DNA of 64,000 bases from Vibrio metschnikovii CIP 69.14 (GCF_000176155.1 NZ_ACZO01000006.1:1736001-1800000), one strand, 5' to 3'. Shown: positions 27,929 to 38,412, counted from the stretch's first letter. The notes: generated by a model from the sequence alone, not told the origin. A program made the numbers and translations.

Positions 27929-28645
27929 ATGAGTAGTATTCAACAAAACATTGAACAGATCACCTCACAGATGAAGAGCGCACAACAAAAGTGTGGTCGC
28001 TCTCCAAGCTCTGTGCAACTTTTAGCGGTCAGTAAAACCAAACCTGTCGAGGCAATTCTCGAAGCAGCCCTTGCTGGGCAACTTGCTTTTGGAGAAAACT
28101 ATGTTCAGGAAGGGGTGAATAAAATTCGCTATTTTGCTGAGCATCATCCACAACTCGATTTAGAATGGCATTTTATTGGTCCATTGCAATCCAATAAAAC
28201 TCGTCTTATTGCCGAACATTTTGACTGGATGCACACCCTAGATAGAGCAAAAATCGCTCAGCGACTGAGTGAGCAACGCCCGGCTCACAAAGCACCGTTA
28301 CAGGTCTTGATTCAGGTAAACACCAGTGGTGAAACCTCAAAATCCGGTATTAGTGAGCAAGCGTTGTTTCCCTTAGCAGAGTTGATTTCTGAACTACCGA
28401 ACCTCACATTAAGAGGGTTGATGTCCATCCCTGAGAACGTCGCTGATTATGCTGAGCAATTGGTTGCTTTTCAGCGCTTAGCTGACCTGCAAGCACGCTT
28501 AACGGAACGCTATCCAGCACTGGATACTCTATCAATGGGGATGAGTGGTGATATGCAAGCGGCCATCGAAGCCGGCAGTACAATGGTACGCATAGGAACG
28601 GCGATTTTTGGCCAGCGCGATTATCCAACCTCAACGAAACCATGA
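27929..28645 (+). CDS. yggS: YggS, PLP-binding vitamin B6 homeostasis protein (PROSC family)
   Basis: Binds pyridoxal phosphate without known catalysis and keeps PLP pools and amino-acid metabolism in balance. The 238-residue protein has the alanine-racemase-type barrel: LLAVSKTKPVEAI with the PLP lysine, FGENYVQEGVNKI, EWHFIGPLQSNKTR, LIQVNTSGETSKSG, LRGLMSIPE and LSMGMSGDMQAAIEAGSTMVRIGTAIFG. Followed by proC, yggT and yggU in the widely conserved order. Confidence 0.95.
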   Translation: MSSIQQNIEQITSQMKSAQQKCGRSPSSVQLLAVSKTKPVEAILEAALAGQLAFGENYVQEGVNKIRYFAEHHPQLDLEWHFIGPLQSNKTRLIAEHFDWMHTLDRAKIAQRLSEQRPAHKAPLQVLIQVNTSGETSKSGISEQALFPLAELISELPNLTLRGLMSIPENVADYAEQLVAFQRLADLQARLTERYPALDTLSMGMSGDMQAAIEAGSTMVRIGTAIFGQRDYPTSTKP

Positions 28646-28727
28646 TCCTTGCTCAAAGCAGGTTTACTTTTCGTCGAACAATGACCCGCTACCACCAGAG
28701 TAGCCAACTGTAGGATAGAACATCATT

Positions 28728-29546
28728 ATGGAACAAAGAACGATTGCTTTTATTGGCGCAGGAAATATGGCTCATGCGATCATCGCTGGCCTGATTGCCA
28801 GTGGTTATCCAGCGCAGCGGATCATTGCCAGCGCGCCGTCCCAAGCCAACTTAGCCTCGTTACATACTCAGTATGCGATTAAAACCACCAGCGATAATCT
28901 CGCCGCCGCTCAGCAAGCGGATGTCGTGGTGCTGGCGGTAAAACCTCAATTAATGGCTGAAGTATGTCAACCGATGCAAGCTATTGATTGGTCAAATAAA
29001 TTAGTTATTTCTATCGCCGCGGGGATTTCGGTAGCGCGCTTGCAACAATTGCTCAATACTCAACCTGCGTTAGTACGGGTGATGCCAAACACCCCCTCAT
29101 TGGTTAATCAAGGCATGGCAGGGTTATTTGCCGCACCAGAGGCAAGTGAAAGTGACAAAAACTTCACTGAGCAGTTGATGAGTTCGGTGGGAAAAACTTG
29201 CTGGGTGAGTGAAGAATCAGCAATCAATAGTGTCATCGCCGCCGCAGGTAGCGCACCGGCCTACTTTTTCTTGTTTATGGAAGCCATGCAAGCCGAGGCA
29301 ATCGCTCAGGGATTTGATAAGCAAACCGCACGCTTATTGGTGGAGCAGTCGGCGTTAGGCGCAGCGCAGATGGTTGCAGCAAACCCGCAGCTAGAGCTAG
29401 CAACCTTACGTGAGCAAGTGACATCCAAAGGAGGCACGACAGCACAAGCTATCGCAACCTTTGAGCAGCATCAGCTATCGGATATCGTTGCTAAGGCCAT
29501 GCGTGCCGCAGTCCATCGTGCGCAAGAGATGGAAAAACTATTTTAA
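28728..29546 (+). CDS. proC: Pyrroline-5-carboxylate reductase
   Basis: Reduces pyrroline-5-carboxylate to proline with NAD(P)H, the last step of proline synthesis. 272 residues (E. coli 269). N-terminal Rossmann motif TIAFIGAGNMAHAIIAGL, VVVLAVKPQLMAEV, LVRVMPNTPSLVNQGMAGL and the C-terminal helical domain signature EQSALGAAQMV ... EQVTSKGGTTAQAIATFE. Lies between yggS and yggT. Confidence 0.96.
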   Translation: MEQRTIAFIGAGNMAHAIIAGLIASGYPAQRIIASAPSQANLASLHTQYAIKTTSDNLAAAQQADVVVLAVKPQLMAEVCQPMQAIDWSNKLVISIAAGISVARLQQLLNTQPALVRVMPNTPSLVNQGMAGLFAAPEASESDKNFTEQLMSSVGKTCWVSEESAINSVIAAAGSAPAYFFLFMEAMQAEAIAQGFDKQTARLLVEQSALGAAQMVAANPQLELATLREQVTSKGGTTAQAIATFEQHQLSDIVAKAMRAAVHRAQEMEKLF

Positions 29547-29598
29547 ATAGACCGCCATTTCAGTACTCTATTCATTAATTTATCATAAGGGCTTTCTC

Positions 29599-30156
29599 AT
29601 GAATGCTATGAGCTTTTTAATCTCCACCTTGTTTGATATCTATATCATGGTGGTTATTCTGCGTGTTTGGCTACAAGCCGCTCGCGCCGATTTTTATAAT
29701 CCGTTTTCACAATTTATTGTCAAAACCACTCAACCCGTGGTTGCGCCATTACGTCGAATGATCCCCTCGGTGGGTAATCTGGACCTTGCCACCATCCTCT
29801 TTGCTTATGTGTTATCGGTGCTCAAATTCGTCGTCCTGATCCTGATGGTCTCTAAGGGTGCGATGGTCTTCAGTCTCGATTTCTTATGGTTTGGCTTATT
29901 GTCTTTAGTCAAAGCAGCCGGTGGATTACTGTTTTGGATCTTACTGATCCGGGCGATTTTGAGCTGGGTCAGCCAAGGACGTAGCCCAATAGAGTTTGTT
30001 TTCCATCAATTAACCGAACCTATGCTAAGCCCTATTCGCCGGATCATCCCAGCGATGGGTGGTTTCGATTTAAGCATTTTAGTGCTGTTTATTATTCTAC
30101 AATTCGCTAACTTTTTAATGGGTGATTTCATTGGCCCCATTTGGTATCAGTTGTAA
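29599..30156 (+). CDS. yggT: YggT family membrane protein
   Basis: A 185-residue integral membrane protein with two YGGT repeats, each of two hydrophobic helices followed by PxxxPLRRMIPxxGxxDLA-like motifs: [20 protein letters not shown] in the first and [20 protein letters not shown] in the second. Function is uncertain; it has been linked to osmotic shock and cell division in other bacteria. Its TAA stop shares a base with the yggU ATG. Confidence 0.9.
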   Translation: MNAMSFLISTLFDIYIMVVILRVWLQAARADFYNPFSQFIVKTTQPVVAPLRRMIPSVGNLDLATILFAYVLSVLKFVVLILMVSKGAMVFSLDFLWFGLLSLVKAAGGLLFWILLIRAILSWVSQGRSPIEFVFHQLTEPMLSPIRRIIPAMGGFDLSILVLFIILQFANFLMGDFIGPIWYQL

Positions 30157-30449
30157 TGTCAATCGCTTGGCTTGATGGGCAAGATCTTTGCCTGCGGATT
30201 TATGTCCAACCTAAAGCCAGCCGCGATAGTTTAGTGGGGCAGCACGGTGATGAGCTCAAAATAGCCATCACTGCGCCACCTGTTGATGGAAAAGCGAATG
30301 CCCATTTAAGCCGCTATCTTGCCAAACTGTGTAAAGTATCGAAAAGCGCGGTTGAAATAGAAAAAGGCCAGCTAGGGCGGCATAAACAAGTACGCATCCT
30401 CTCACCTACGGTGATCCCTGCCGAAATTCAAGCTCTGTTCCCCACTTAA
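30156..30449 (+). CDS. yggU: YggU, DUF167/UPF0235 family protein
   Basis: A 97-residue small cytosolic protein with the DUF167 pattern [23 protein letters not shown] followed by [21 protein letters not shown] and a Lys-rich end. Function unknown. The start is the ATG overlapping the yggT stop (TAATG), indicating translational coupling; the longer frame inside yggT is not used. A terminator overlaps its 3' end. Confidence 0.9.
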   Translation: MSIAWLDGQDLCLRIYVQPKASRDSLVGQHGDELKIAITAPPVDGKANAHLSRYLAKLCKVSKSAVEIEKGQLGRHKQVRILSPTVIPAEIQALFPT

Positions 30450-30466
30450 TGTGGGGAATTTTTTTC
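30438..30466 (+). terminator. Terminator overlapping the 3' end of yggU
   Basis: ttccccac / gtggggaa with a 5-base loop is followed by eight T residues. The left arm lies within the last codons of yggU; it ends the yggS-proC-yggT-yggU unit. Confidence 0.92.
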
Positions 30467-30541
30467 TCCGAACTGTTGTACAATAACCGTTAGCGATGAC
30501 GACAAGTCTCATCGAGCTCCCCATTCAGACGTGAGAGATTT

Positions 30542-31147
30542 ATGAATAAGATTGTTTTAGCCACTGGTAACCGAGGAAAAGTCGCGGAAATGGCCGATTT
30601 ATTAGCCGATTTCGGTTTTGAGGTTATCGCACAAAGTGAATTAAATGTGCCAGATGCTGATGAAACAGGCTTAACCTTTATTGAAAATGCCATCATCAAA
30701 GCACGTCATGCCGCTGCCCTTACTGGTCTACCAGCGATTGCCGATGATTCTGGACTCGAGGTTGACTATCTTGATGGCGCACCGGGCATTTATTCTGCGC
30801 GCTATGCCGGAGCTAATGCTTCAGATAACGATAACCTGCAAAAGTTATTGACCACCTTAGAAGGAGTGCCGAGTGAACAGAGAACCGCTCGCTTTCACTG
30901 TGTTTTAGTCTATCTGCGCCATGCTAACGACCCAACACCTCTGGTTTGTCATGGTCAGTGGCAAGGTGAAATCTTAACTGAGCCTCGCGGTGAGCATGGC
31001 TTTGGTTACGATCCCATTTTCTGGGTTCCCGAAGAAAACTGCGCTTCTGCCCAGTTACCTGCCGCCCGTAAAAAGCAGCTCTCTCATCGCGCTAAGGCTC
31101 TACAATTACTGTTCCAAGCCTTAAAAGAGCAACGCGCCTCATGCTAA
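30542..31147 (+). CDS. rdgB: RdgB, dITP/XTP pyrophosphatase
   Basis: Removes non-canonical purine nucleotides (ITP, dITP, XTP) by hydrolysis to the monophosphates, preventing their use in DNA and RNA. 201 residues. Ham1-family motifs: [60 protein letters not shown] (catalytic Asp), and [12 protein letters not shown] with [10 protein letters not shown]. Overlaps hemW by 7 bases, so the two are translationally coupled. Confidence 0.96.
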   Translation: MNKIVLATGNRGKVAEMADLLADFGFEVIAQSELNVPDADETGLTFIENAIIKARHAAALTGLPAIADDSGLEVDYLDGAPGIYSARYAGANASDNDNLQKLLTTLEGVPSEQRTARFHCVLVYLRHANDPTPLVCHGQWQGEILTEPRGEHGFGYDPIFWVPEENCASAQLPAARKKQLSHRAKALQLLFQALKEQRASC

Positions 31148-32310
31148 CACCGCCCAAGTTGAGCTTGTACGCCCATATCCCGTGGTGCGTACAAAAATGC
31201 CCTTATTGCGATTTTAACTCTCACGCCTTAAAAGAAGAGATCCCTGAAACGCAATATATCGCAGCACTACTGGAAGATCTGGATCGTGATATTGAGCGCT
31301 ATCAGCTTGCTAACGATCCAAGGCGATTGCATTCGATCTTTATCGGCGGGGGGACGCCGAGCTTAATTTCACCACAAGGCATCGAAGATTTGATTGACGG
31401 CATCGCCGCGCGCATTCCGTTTCAACCAGAGATTGAGATCACCATGGAAGCCAACCCCGGTACGATTGAAGCTGAGCGTTTCGCGGCTTATCGCATCGCA
31501 GGCGTCACTCGAATCTCGATTGGCGTACAAAGCTTTGCCGCCGAGAAGTTAGCCCACTTAGGTCGTATTCATGGCCAACAAGAGGCAGTACGTGCGGCAA
31601 AACTGGCGCATACCATTGGTTTAAAAAGCTTTAATTTGGATTTAATGCACGGCCTGCCCGATCAAAGCCTAGCGCAAGCCTTGGATGATTTAGACCAAGC
31701 GATAACGTTAAATCCTCCTCACCTGTCTTGGTATCAATTAACCATTGAACCCAATACGCTGTTTTATTCCAAACCGCCAACTCTACCCGATGATGATGCG
31801 CTGTGGGATATTTTTGAACTTGGCCATCAAAAACTCACTGAGGCAGGTTATGTACAGTATGAAATCTCTGGCTACAGCAAGCCTGGTTATCAATGCCAAC
31901 ATAACCTCAATTACTGGCGATTTGGTGACTATCTGGGCATTGGCTGTGGAGCGCACGGCAAATTGAGCTTTGCTGATGGCCGAATTATTCGCACCACTAA
32001 AATCAAGCATCCACGTGGTTACTTAGCGGCTTATCAAAATATGGTGAAGCCTTATTTGAGTGATGAACAGCTCGTTGCCGAAAGCGATCGTCCTTTTGAA
32101 TTTTTCATGAACCGATTTCGTCTGCTCGAAGCGTGTCCAAAACAAGATTTCATCACCACAACAGGGCTAGCGTTAAGTGTAATTGAGCCAACCATCCAAT
32201 GGGCGTGTGAGATGAATTATCTAACCCAAGATGCCACCTCGTGGCAGATCACTGAACACGGTAAGCTATTTTTGAATGATTTACTGGCGGCATTTATGGC
32301 TGAAGAGTAA
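31141..32310 (+). CDS. hemW: HemW, radical-SAM haem chaperone
   Basis: Radical-SAM protein related to HemN that binds haem and is thought to deliver it to respiratory enzymes; once annotated as coproporphyrinogen oxidase. 389 residues. The [4Fe-4S] cluster motif [11 protein letters not shown] (Cys-x3-Cys-x2-Cys) is at about 16-26; [30 protein letters not shown] and [10 protein letters not shown] follow. The motif lacks the extra Cys of HemN, fitting HemW. Coupled to rdgB upstream. Confidence 0.93.
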   Translation: MLTPPKLSLYAHIPWCVQKCPYCDFNSHALKEEIPETQYIAALLEDLDRDIERYQLANDPRRLHSIFIGGGTPSLISPQGIEDLIDGIAARIPFQPEIEITMEANPGTIEAERFAAYRIAGVTRISIGVQSFAAEKLAHLGRIHGQQEAVRAAKLAHTIGLKSFNLDLMHGLPDQSLAQALDDLDQAITLNPPHLSWYQLTIEPNTLFYSKPPTLPDDDALWDIFELGHQKLTEAGYVQYEISGYSKPGYQCQHNLNYWRFGDYLGIGCGAHGKLSFADGRIIRTTKIKHPRGYLAAYQNMVKPYLSDEQLVAESDRPFEFFMNRFRLLEACPKQDFITTTGLALSVIEPTIQWACEMNYLTQDATSWQITEHGKLFLNDLLAAFMAEE

Positions 32311-32326
32311 CTCAATAACAACTCGC

Positions 32327-32353
32327 TACTGACAATCGAATGATTGCCAGTAG
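32327..32353. terminator. Hairpin between convergent hemW and glsA
   Basis: ctactgacaatc and gattgccagtag form a 12-bp stem with one mismatch and a 3-base loop; short T-rich sequence follows on the plus strand. Likely bidirectional. Confidence 0.75.
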
Positions 32354-32366
32354 CCATTTTAATCAG

Positions 32367-33287
32367 CTAGAAAATGGAACGGCCAATACGCTCAGATAGC
32401 AGCTCCAGCGCTTTAGTGCCCGCTAACGAATTACCTGATTGATCAAGCTCAGGAGACCAAACCGCAATGGTCATCTCACCGGGTACAATAGCAATGATGC
32501 CACCACCGACCCCCGATTTACCCGGCATGCCCACTCGATAAGCAAATTCACCCGCACCATCATAAAGACCACAGGTAGCTAATAACGCATTGATTTGCTT
32601 ACTTTGCGTCACACTAACCACGCGCTGACCCGTGTGTACCGATACCCCTTTGTTGGCCAAATAGCTGAATGTTTTGGCTAATTCAACACAGCTCATTTTT
32701 AGTGCACAAGCGTGAAAATAGTTATTTAAGACCGGAATCACTTCGTTTTCAAAATTACCAAACGAGCGCATTAAATAAGCAATCGAAGCATTACGATCAC
32801 TGTGCATCATTTCCGACGCTGCCACCACTTTGTCATAGATGATCTGCTCTTCACCACTTAACTGACGCACAAATTCCAGCAAACGCTGGCGAGGGGCGGA
32901 TAAGCGGCTATAAAGCATATCCGCGATCACAATCGCTCCGGCATTAATAAATGGATTACGCGGGATGCCCTGCTCCATTTCCAGCTGAATCAATGAATTA
33001 AAAGCTTGTCCAGAAGGCTCTTTGCCAACCCGCTGCCACAGCTCCTCTGGCTGATATAAACCCATCGCCAAGGTTAAACTTAACGCTTTGGAAATGGATT
33101 GGATGGAAAATCCCTCCTGCGCATCACCAGCAGCAAAGATCTCGCCTTGGTTAGTGTAAACCGCGATACCGAGTTTATCGCTCGCCACTTGGGCCAGCGC
33201 GGGAATGTAGTTAGCCACTTTGCCTTGTCCAATCAATGGACGAACTTCATCGAGAATGGTCGCTAAAATAGCGGAGCTTGGTTTCAT
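32367..33287 (-). CDS. glsA: Glutaminase
   Basis: Hydrolyses glutamine to glutamate and ammonia. A 306-residue serine-dependent glutaminase of the beta-lactamase-like fold. The catalytic Ser-x-x-Lys is [15 protein letters not shown] (about 80), with [11 protein letters not shown], the Tyr of [14 protein letters not shown], and [12 protein letters not shown] near the end. Convergent with hemW; its own promoter lies in the 190-base gap before trmB. Which of the two enterobacterial glutaminase genes it corresponds to is not certain. Confidence 0.93.
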   Translation of the reverse strand: MKPSSAILATILDEVRPLIGQGKVANYIPALAQVASDKLGIAVYTNQGEIFAAGDAQEGFSIQSISKALSLTLAMGLYQPEELWQRVGKEPSGQAFNSLIQLEMEQGIPRNPFINAGAIVIADMLYSRLSAPRQRLLEFVRQLSGEEQIIYDKVVAASEMMHSDRNASIAYLMRSFGNFENEVIPVLNNYFHACALKMSCVELAKTFSYLANKGVSVHTGQRVVSVTQSKQINALLATCGLYDGAGEFAYRVGMPGKSGVGGGIIAIVPGEMTIAVWSPELDQSGNSLAGTKALELLSERIGRSIF

Positions 33288-33387
33288 AGTCTGAGTTTAC
33301 TTTTATTATTATTGCCGCTGAAAACAATGGAACGGCCAAATGAGTTACCGTCTCATCGCCCAACAGATTTTTAATGTAGGGAGAGTC

Positions 33388-33418
33388 AAAAAAGCCAACA
33401 CGATAAACCATGTTGGCT
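33388..33418 (-). terminator. Rho-independent terminator of trmB
   Basis: On the minus strand AGCCAACA / TGTTGGCT with a 10-base loop is followed by a six-T run, about 60 bases after the trmB stop. Confidence 0.88.
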
Positions 33419-33478
33419 AAGTTCTAAGCAGTATCTTGCCGAGCTTGATACTTGTCCAGCATAAACTGGTAGGACAGG

Positions 33479-34198
33479 TTAATTCACTCGTTGGAATTTA
33501 ATATCCCATACGCCATGGCCTAGGCGATGGCCGCGCTGTTCAAACTTGGTTAACGGACGCTCTTCTGGACGTGGAATATAATCCCCTTCCTGCGCGAGAT
33601 TACGATAACCAGGTGCTTGATTCATCACTTCAATCATATGCTCAGCGTAATTTTCCCAGTCCGTTGCCATATGAAACACCCCTTCGCCAACGATCAGTTT
33701 TTGTCGCACCATTTCTGCAAACTCTAACTGCACAATACGGCGCTTATGGTGACGTTTTTTATGCCAAGGATCAGGAAAAAACAGTTGTAGCGTCGCCAAG
33801 CTATTATCAGGGATCATGTTAGCAAAAACTTCAACCGCATCGTGGCACATCACTCGTAAGTTAGTCACACCAGCATCGCGGGCGGAAGCCAAACAAGCGC
33901 CAACACCAGGGCTATGCACTTCAATACCAATGAAATTTTTATGTGGGGCATTTTTTGCCATTTCAACCAATGAGGCTCCCATGCCAAACCCAATTTCTAA
34001 CACCACTGGATTTTGGTTACCAAACACCTGAGCCCAATCCAGTAACTCGGTTTGATAATCAATCCCCATGGTTGGCCAGCAGGCTTTCATCGCCGCTTCT
34101 TGACCTTTGGTTAGTCGACCTTCACGACGCACAAAACTACGGATTCTACGTAGCACTTTGCCATCTTCTGTCAATTGATTGGTGGTAACTTCACTCAT
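33479..34198 (-). CDS. trmB: TrmB, tRNA (guanine-N7)-methyltransferase
   Basis: Makes m7G46 in the variable loop of tRNAs with SAM. 239 residues (same as E. coli). The SAM-binding [30 protein letters not shown], and the family signature [21 protein letters not shown] are clear; [18 protein letters not shown] closes the protein. Divergent from mutY across 209 bases. Confidence 0.96.
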   Translation of the reverse strand: MSEVTTNQLTEDGKVLRRIRSFVRREGRLTKGQEAAMKACWPTMGIDYQTELLDWAQVFGNQNPVVLEIGFGMGASLVEMAKNAPHKNFIGIEVHSPGVGACLASARDAGVTNLRVMCHDAVEVFANMIPDNSLATLQLFFPDPWHKKRHHKRRIVQLEFAEMVRQKLIVGEGVFHMATDWENYAEHMIEVMNQAPGYRNLAQEGDYIPRPEERPLTKFEQRGHRLGHGVWDIKFQRVN

Positions 34199-34407
34199 TG
34201 CGATTGCCTGTCTATTTTTTCGTCTTCACTCAAAGGGAGTGTGATTATCCAAAGAATTGCTTGCCATGCAAGTGTTATTATAGTCTAGCGCTTCACTAGA
34301 ACGATCACCTGAAACCTTAAAGATACCCTTATAATTTATCGGTTGTACTCGACGGGCATTCTGTGGTGCAATTTTGATTCATTATTTTTATTATTACAGA
34401 GCATGTC

Positions 34408-35463
34408 GTGACTCCATTCGCTTCCGCAATTTTGACTTGGTATGACGCCTATGGGCGAAAGCATCTGCCTTGGCAGCAAAATAAAACGGCCTATACGGTA
34501 TGGTTATCAGAAATCATGCTGCAACAAACCCAAGTAACCACAGTGATCCCTTATTACCAGCGCTTTGTTGAACGTTTTCCTAGTGTTGCTGACTTAGCGG
34601 CGGCTCAACAAGACGAAGTGCTACACCATTGGACCGGCCTTGGTTACTACGCTCGGGCGAGGAACTTACATAAAACTGCAAAGATCATTGTCGATCAGTA
34701 TCAAGGCCAGTTTCCAACCGAGCTGGAGGCGATGAATGCGTTACCTGGTGTTGGTCGCTCGACAGCAGCGGCAGTGCTCTCTTCAGTGTTTAAAAAGCCG
34801 CATGCTATTTTAGATGGCAACGTTAAACGGACCCTAGCTCGCTGCTTTGCTGTTGAAGGATGGCCGGGAAAGAAAATCGTTGAAAACCAGCTTTGGCTGC
34901 ATGCGGAGCAACAGACCCCAAGCGTCGATGTCGATAAATACAATCAAGCGATGATGGACATGGGAGCGATGATCTGTACCCGTAGCAAGCCAAAATGTAC
35001 ACTGTGTCCAGTGGAATCCTTATGTATTGCCAAGCAACAAGGTAACCCCTTAGATTATCCTGGTAAAAAACCGAAAAGCGACAAACCAGTCAAGCAAACG
35101 TGGTTTGTCATTCTTTATCATCAGGGTCAAGTCTGGCTTGAACAACGCCCACAAGTCGGGATTTGGGGCGGATTATACTGTTTTCCACAACATATCGATC
35201 AGCAGATTGAAACAACGTTAGCGCATCGTGCTGTACAAGATAACCACATTCAATCTCAGCGCACATTAATTGCCTTTCGGCATACTTTTAGTCATTACCA
35301 TTTAGATATTACCCCGATTCTATTGGAACTGACTCATAAACCAGACATCATCATGGAAGGAACGAAAGGTCTTTGGTATAACTTACAACAGCCTGAAGAA
35401 ATCGGCTTAGCAGCCCCTGTGAAGCAGTTGTTGCACAGCTTACCCTTTGAAATTCATCCGTAA
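34408..35463 (+). CDS. mutY: Adenine DNA glycosylase MutY
   Basis: Removes adenine mispaired with 8-oxoguanine. The 351-residue protein has the catalytic Glu in [10 protein letters not shown], helix-hairpin-helix [14 protein letters not shown], catalytic Asp in [13 protein letters not shown], the [4Fe-4S] cluster [17 protein letters not shown] (Cys-x6-Cys-x2-Cys-x5-Cys) and a C-terminal NUDIX-like 8-oxoG-recognition domain (about 230-350). The start is GTG. Followed at 20 bases by yggX, whose product also bears on oxidative Fe-S damage. Confidence 0.96.
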   Translation: MTPFASAILTWYDAYGRKHLPWQQNKTAYTVWLSEIMLQQTQVTTVIPYYQRFVERFPSVADLAAAQQDEVLHHWTGLGYYARARNLHKTAKIIVDQYQGQFPTELEAMNALPGVGRSTAAAVLSSVFKKPHAILDGNVKRTLARCFAVEGWPGKKIVENQLWLHAEQQTPSVDVDKYNQAMMDMGAMICTRSKPKCTLCPVESLCIAKQQGNPLDYPGKKPKSDKPVKQTWFVILYHQGQVWLEQRPQVGIWGGLYCFPQHIDQQIETTLAHRAVQDNHIQSQRTLIAFRHTFSHYHLDITPILLELTHKPDIIMEGTKGLWYNLQQPEEIGLAAPVKQLLHSLPFEIHP

Positions 35464-35483
35464 ACGATTAAGAGGAAGTCATT

Positions 35484-35759
35484 ATGAGCCGCACGGTATT
35501 TTGTGCTCGATTACAGAAAGAAGCTGACGGTTTGGATTTTCAGCTCTACCCCGGAGAGCTGGGTAAACGTATTTTTGATCATATTTGTAAGCAAGCTTGG
35601 GCAGAGTGGCAAACCAAACAAACTATGCTGATCAATGAAAAAAAACTCAATATGATGGATCCTGAACACCGCAAATTTCTCGAAAATGAAATGGTCAATT
35701 TCCTCTTCGAAGGTAAAGAGGTCCATATTGAAGGTTATACTCCACCAAGCCAAGCTTGA
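35484..35759 (+). CDS. yggX: YggX, Fe(2+)-trafficking protein
   Basis: A 91-residue protein, equal to E. coli YggX, linked to iron handling and protection of Fe-S clusters from oxidants. Conserved start [18 protein letters not shown] with its key Cys, [17 protein letters not shown], the [17 protein letters not shown] helix and VHIEGYTPP tail. Operon with mutY (20-base gap). GAGGA lies before the ATG. Confidence 0.95.
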   Translation: MSRTVFCARLQKEADGLDFQLYPGELGKRIFDHICKQAWAEWQTKQTMLINEKKLNMMDPEHRKFLENEMVNFLFEGKEVHIEGYTPPSQA

Positions 35760-35783
35760 GTTTCACAGATAATCTCTAGATAA

Positions 35784-35822
35784 TTTGATCTTGCAGCTGT
35801 TTATTTTCGCTGCAAGATCAAA
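35784..35822. repeat. Perfect 14-bp hairpin between yggX and mltC
   Basis: tttgatcttgcagc (35784-35797) and gctgcaagatcaaa (35809-35822) pair without mismatch around an 11-base loop. No U-run follows, so it is a weak terminator or an mRNA processing structure. Confidence 0.75.
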
Positions 35823-35854
35823 TCAGCAGGGAAATTGATTTGCCTAGGAAAGCG

Positions 35855-36985
35855 ATGAAAAAATCACTGTACTGTTTAACCACACTCTTACTCTTAGTCG
35901 GCTGCAGTCGTGAGTTTGTTGAACGTTTCTATGCGGTGGATTATGAGCCAACCAACCGTTTTGCAAAAAATCTCGCTCAATTACCCGGGCAATTTGAAAA
36001 AGACACCGCCGCATTAGATAGCTTGATCCTCAGTTTCTCTGGCAATATCGAACGTCGCTGGGGTAGCCGAGAAATCAAAATTGCTGGTAAAAGTAATTAC
36101 GTAAAATACATCGATAATTACCTTAGCCGAACGGAAGTCAATTTTAGTGATGGTAAAATATTGGTTGAAACCATCTCACCCACGGATCCTCAAGGACACT
36201 TAAAAAGAGCGATCATCACCACGTTATTAACGCCTGACGATCCGGCTAGCGTCGATCTTTTTTCATCACAAAACATTGAGCTAAAAGGACAACCTTTCTT
36301 ATACCAACAAGTTGTCGACCAAGATAAGCAACCCATTCAGTGGCGCTGGCGTGCCAACCGCTACGCCGATTACCTGATTGCTCATCACCTCAAAGTCAAA
36401 CAAGTTGATTTTAAGAAAGCCTATTATGTTGAAATTCCGATGGTCGCGGATCAAATGCAGATCCGTAGCTACCAATACGCCGACATTGTTCGCCGAGCTT
36501 CCCGTAAATATGGTATTCCGGAAGATCTTATTTACGCGATCATCAAAACAGAAAGTAGCTTCAACCCTTATGCGGTCAGCTGGGCTAACGCTTATGGCTT
36601 AATGCAAGTAGTGCCGAAAACTGCGGGACGGGATGTGTTTAACTTGGTAAAAAATAAACCCGGTGAGCCAACACCTGAATACCTCTTTAATCCAGAAAAT
36701 AACATAGATACCGGTACCGCCTATTTTTATCTACTCAAAAACCGTTATTTGAAAGATGTCCGTCATCCTCTTTCTCTTGAGTACAGCATGATTTCTGCTT
36801 ACAACGGAGGCGCTGGCGGTGTTCTGCGAACATTCCATCAAGATCGACAGCGAGCCATGAATAATTTAAATAGCCTACAACCTAATCAGGTGTATTGGGC
36901 TTTGACCAACCGTCATCCTAATGCGGAAGCACGGCGCTACTTAGAAAAAGTAACTCAATTTAAACGAGAATTTAACGCGAAGTAA
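35855..36985 (+). CDS. mltC: Membrane-bound lytic murein transglycosylase C
   Basis: Outer-membrane lipoprotein that cleaves peptidoglycan between MurNAc and GlcNAc. The signal peptide ends in lipobox LLVGC, with lipidated Cys18 of this start. An N-terminal DUF3393 domain (to about 190) precedes the SLT domain: ASRKYGIPEDLIYAIIKTESSF with catalytic Glu, YGLMQVVPKTAGRDV, NIDTGTAYFYLL and SAYNGGAGGVLR. The start at 35855 has AGGA 7 bases upstream; the longer TTG frame adds five residues. Length 376, near E. coli MltC. Confidence 0.94.
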   Translation: MKKSLYCLTTLLLLVGCSREFVERFYAVDYEPTNRFAKNLAQLPGQFEKDTAALDSLILSFSGNIERRWGSREIKIAGKSNYVKYIDNYLSRTEVNFSDGKILVETISPTDPQGHLKRAIITTLLTPDDPASVDLFSSQNIELKGQPFLYQQVVDQDKQPIQWRWRANRYADYLIAHHLKVKQVDFKKAYYVEIPMVADQMQIRSYQYADIVRRASRKYGIPEDLIYAIIKTESSFNPYAVSWANAYGLMQVVPKTAGRDVFNLVKNKPGEPTPEYLFNPENNIDTGTAYFYLLKNRYLKDVRHPLSLEYSMISAYNGGAGGVLRTFHQDRQRAMNNLNSLQPNQVYWALTNRHPNAEARRYLEKVTQFKREFNAK

Positions 36986-37053
36986 TCTTTCACGCCCTAC
37001 TTGCCTAAAATAGCGACACTTAAACCGGTTTTCTATTTTTTTTAAAATAGTGG

Positions 37054-37082
37054 TTGACGTACAGAGGGAAAATCCGTTTAAT
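37054..37082 (+). promoter_or_regulatory. Promoter of the first tRNA array
   Basis: TTGACG, a 17-base spacer and TTTAAT form a near-consensus sigma-70 promoter (5 of 6 matches in each box). The GC-rich agcgctcc just after the -10 box resembles a stringent-control discriminator. The same layout recurs at 37868-37896. Confidence 0.88.
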
Positions 37083-37093
37083 AGCGCTCCGTT

Positions 37094-37169
37094 GCCCGGA
37101 TAGCTCAGTCGGTAGAGCAGAGGATTGAAAATCCTCGTGTCGGTGGTTCGATTCCGCCTCCGGGCACCA
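37094..37169 (+). tRNA. tRNA-Phe (GAA), acceptor-stem variant
   Basis: A 76-base cloverleaf with anticodon GAA, encoded CCA and acceptor pairing gcccgga / tccgggc. The body is otherwise identical to the two other tRNA-Phe genes in the window, whose acceptor starts gcctcga. Confidence 0.97.
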
Positions 37170-37222
37170 CAAATTTTATTGTTGGTGCTGTAGTCAGTAA
37201 CAACAAGCAATAAATTAAGTGC

Positions 37223-37298
<76 letters not shown>

Positions 37299-37304
37299 TT
37301 TATT

Positions 37305-37380
37305 GCCTCGATAGCTCAGTCGGTAGAGCAGAGGATTGAAAATCCTCGTGTCGGTGGTTCGATTCCGCCTCGAGGCACCA
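37305..37380 (+). tRNA. tRNA-Phe (GAA)
   Basis: A 76-base tRNA with anticodon GAA and acceptor gcctcga / tcgaggc, only 6 bases after the preceding tRNA. Identical to the copy at 37907-37982. Confidence 0.97.
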
Positions 37381-37392
37381 TATTAAAGCTGT

Positions 37393-37468
37393 TCCTCCTT
37401 AGCTCAGTTGGTAGAGCGACGGACTGTTAATCCGCAGGTCGCTGGTTCGAGCCCAGCAGGAGGAGCCA
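37393..37468 (+). tRNA. tRNA-Asn (GTT)
   Basis: A 76-base tRNA with anticodon GTT, acceptor tcctcct / aggagga and encoded GCCA end. Three identical copies occur in this window. Last gene of the first array. Confidence 0.97.
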
Positions 37469-37474
37469 CTTTTC

Positions 37475-37506
37475 AAAGCCCAGTCATTGACTGGGCTTTT
37501 CTTTAT
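37475..37506 (+). terminator. Terminator of the first tRNA array
   Basis: aaagcccagtcattgactgggctttt is a near-perfect hairpin with a T-rich run. The same hairpin ends the second array at 38413-38441. Confidence 0.92.
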
Positions 37507-37906
37507 CTAGCCATCACTGGCGATCACCCTATTCCCCCCTGCCACATTCAATGGTACGCAAACTGTTTGAACTAATCCGTCGATACTCTGTTCTACACCT
37601 TACCGAGAAGACAAGGTGATTTCTTTTTCAGCGCGATTAAAAAACTTTTATCGCGGACAACGTTTAACCACAAACCATTCACTCATCCTAGCTTGAGCTT
37701 AATCAAACGATTCTTCCCCATCCGATTAACGACACGATAAAGACGTTAAGTCTCAGGAGATATAAGAATTTACCGCTGTTTCTGTTAGCTTTTCTAAACA
37801 AAAATGGATAAAAACAGCCCACTAAGTATAGAAAATCAGCAAACGAGTTTTTTTTTGCATTTTACTGTTGACGAAGGATCGGAAAACTCGTTTAATACAC
37901 CCCGTT
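37507..37906. other. Spacer between the two tRNA arrays
   Basis: No gene or further tRNA is recognised in these 400 bases. The right end carries the second array promoter. A T-rich stretch (ttttttttgc near 37850) lies just before it. Confidence 0.6.
37868..37896 (+). promoter_or_regulatory. Promoter of the second tRNA array
   Basis: TTGACG-17 bases-TTTAAT, the same boxes and spacing as the first array promoter, followed by acaccccgttg. Similarity includes the tRNA-proximal ccgttg, indicating duplication of the array with its promoter. Confidence 0.88.
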
Positions 37907-37982
37907 GCCTCGATAGCTCAGTCGGTAGAGCAGAGGATTGAAAATCCTCGTGTCGGTGGTTCGATTCCGCCTCGAGGCACCA
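37907..37982 (+). tRNA. tRNA-Phe (GAA)
   Basis: A 76-base tRNA identical to the gene at 37305-37380; first gene of the second array. Confidence 0.97.
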
Positions 37983-38035
37983 TATTCTGATAGAGATTGG
38001 TGCAAGCGCAACCAGTATCTTAACTGATAAAGTGA

Positions 38036-38111
<76 letters not shown>

Positions 38112-38127
38112 TTATCAAAAAATCTGT

Positions 38128-38203
38128 TCCTCCTTAGCTCAGTTGGTAGAGCGACGGACTGTTAATCCGCAGGTCGCTGGTTCGAGCCCAGCAGGAGGAG
38201 CCA
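38128..38203 (+). tRNA. tRNA-Asn (GTT)
   Basis: A 76-base tRNA identical to 37393-37468. Confidence 0.97.
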
Positions 38204-38239
38204 CTATTATTAACCGATGACACGTCATCCGTTATTAAT

Positions 38240-38315
<76 letters not shown>

Positions 38316-38330
38316 TTTTAAAAAATCTGT

Positions 38331-38406
38331 TCCTCCTTAGCTCAGTTGGTAGAGCGACGGACTGTTAATCCGCAGGTCGCTGGTTCGAGCCCAGCAGGAG
38401 GAGCCA
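38331..38406 (+). tRNA. tRNA-Asn (GTT)
   Basis: Third identical tRNA-Asn copy. The preceding aaaatctgt is also found before the copy at 38128, marking a recent local duplication. Confidence 0.97.
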
Positions 38407-38412
38407 AATTTT

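Noticed and set aside
33419..33478. Twelve-codon frame (MLDKYQARQDTA) after trmB
   Set aside because: Too short, lies between the trmB stop and its terminator, with no ribosome site worth naming.
36941..37210. 89-codon minus-strand open frame over the first tRNA-Phe
   Set aside because: It reads the antisense of a tRNA and the end of mltC; such frames (RRRNRTTDTRIFNPLLYRL-type) are well-known spurious calls.
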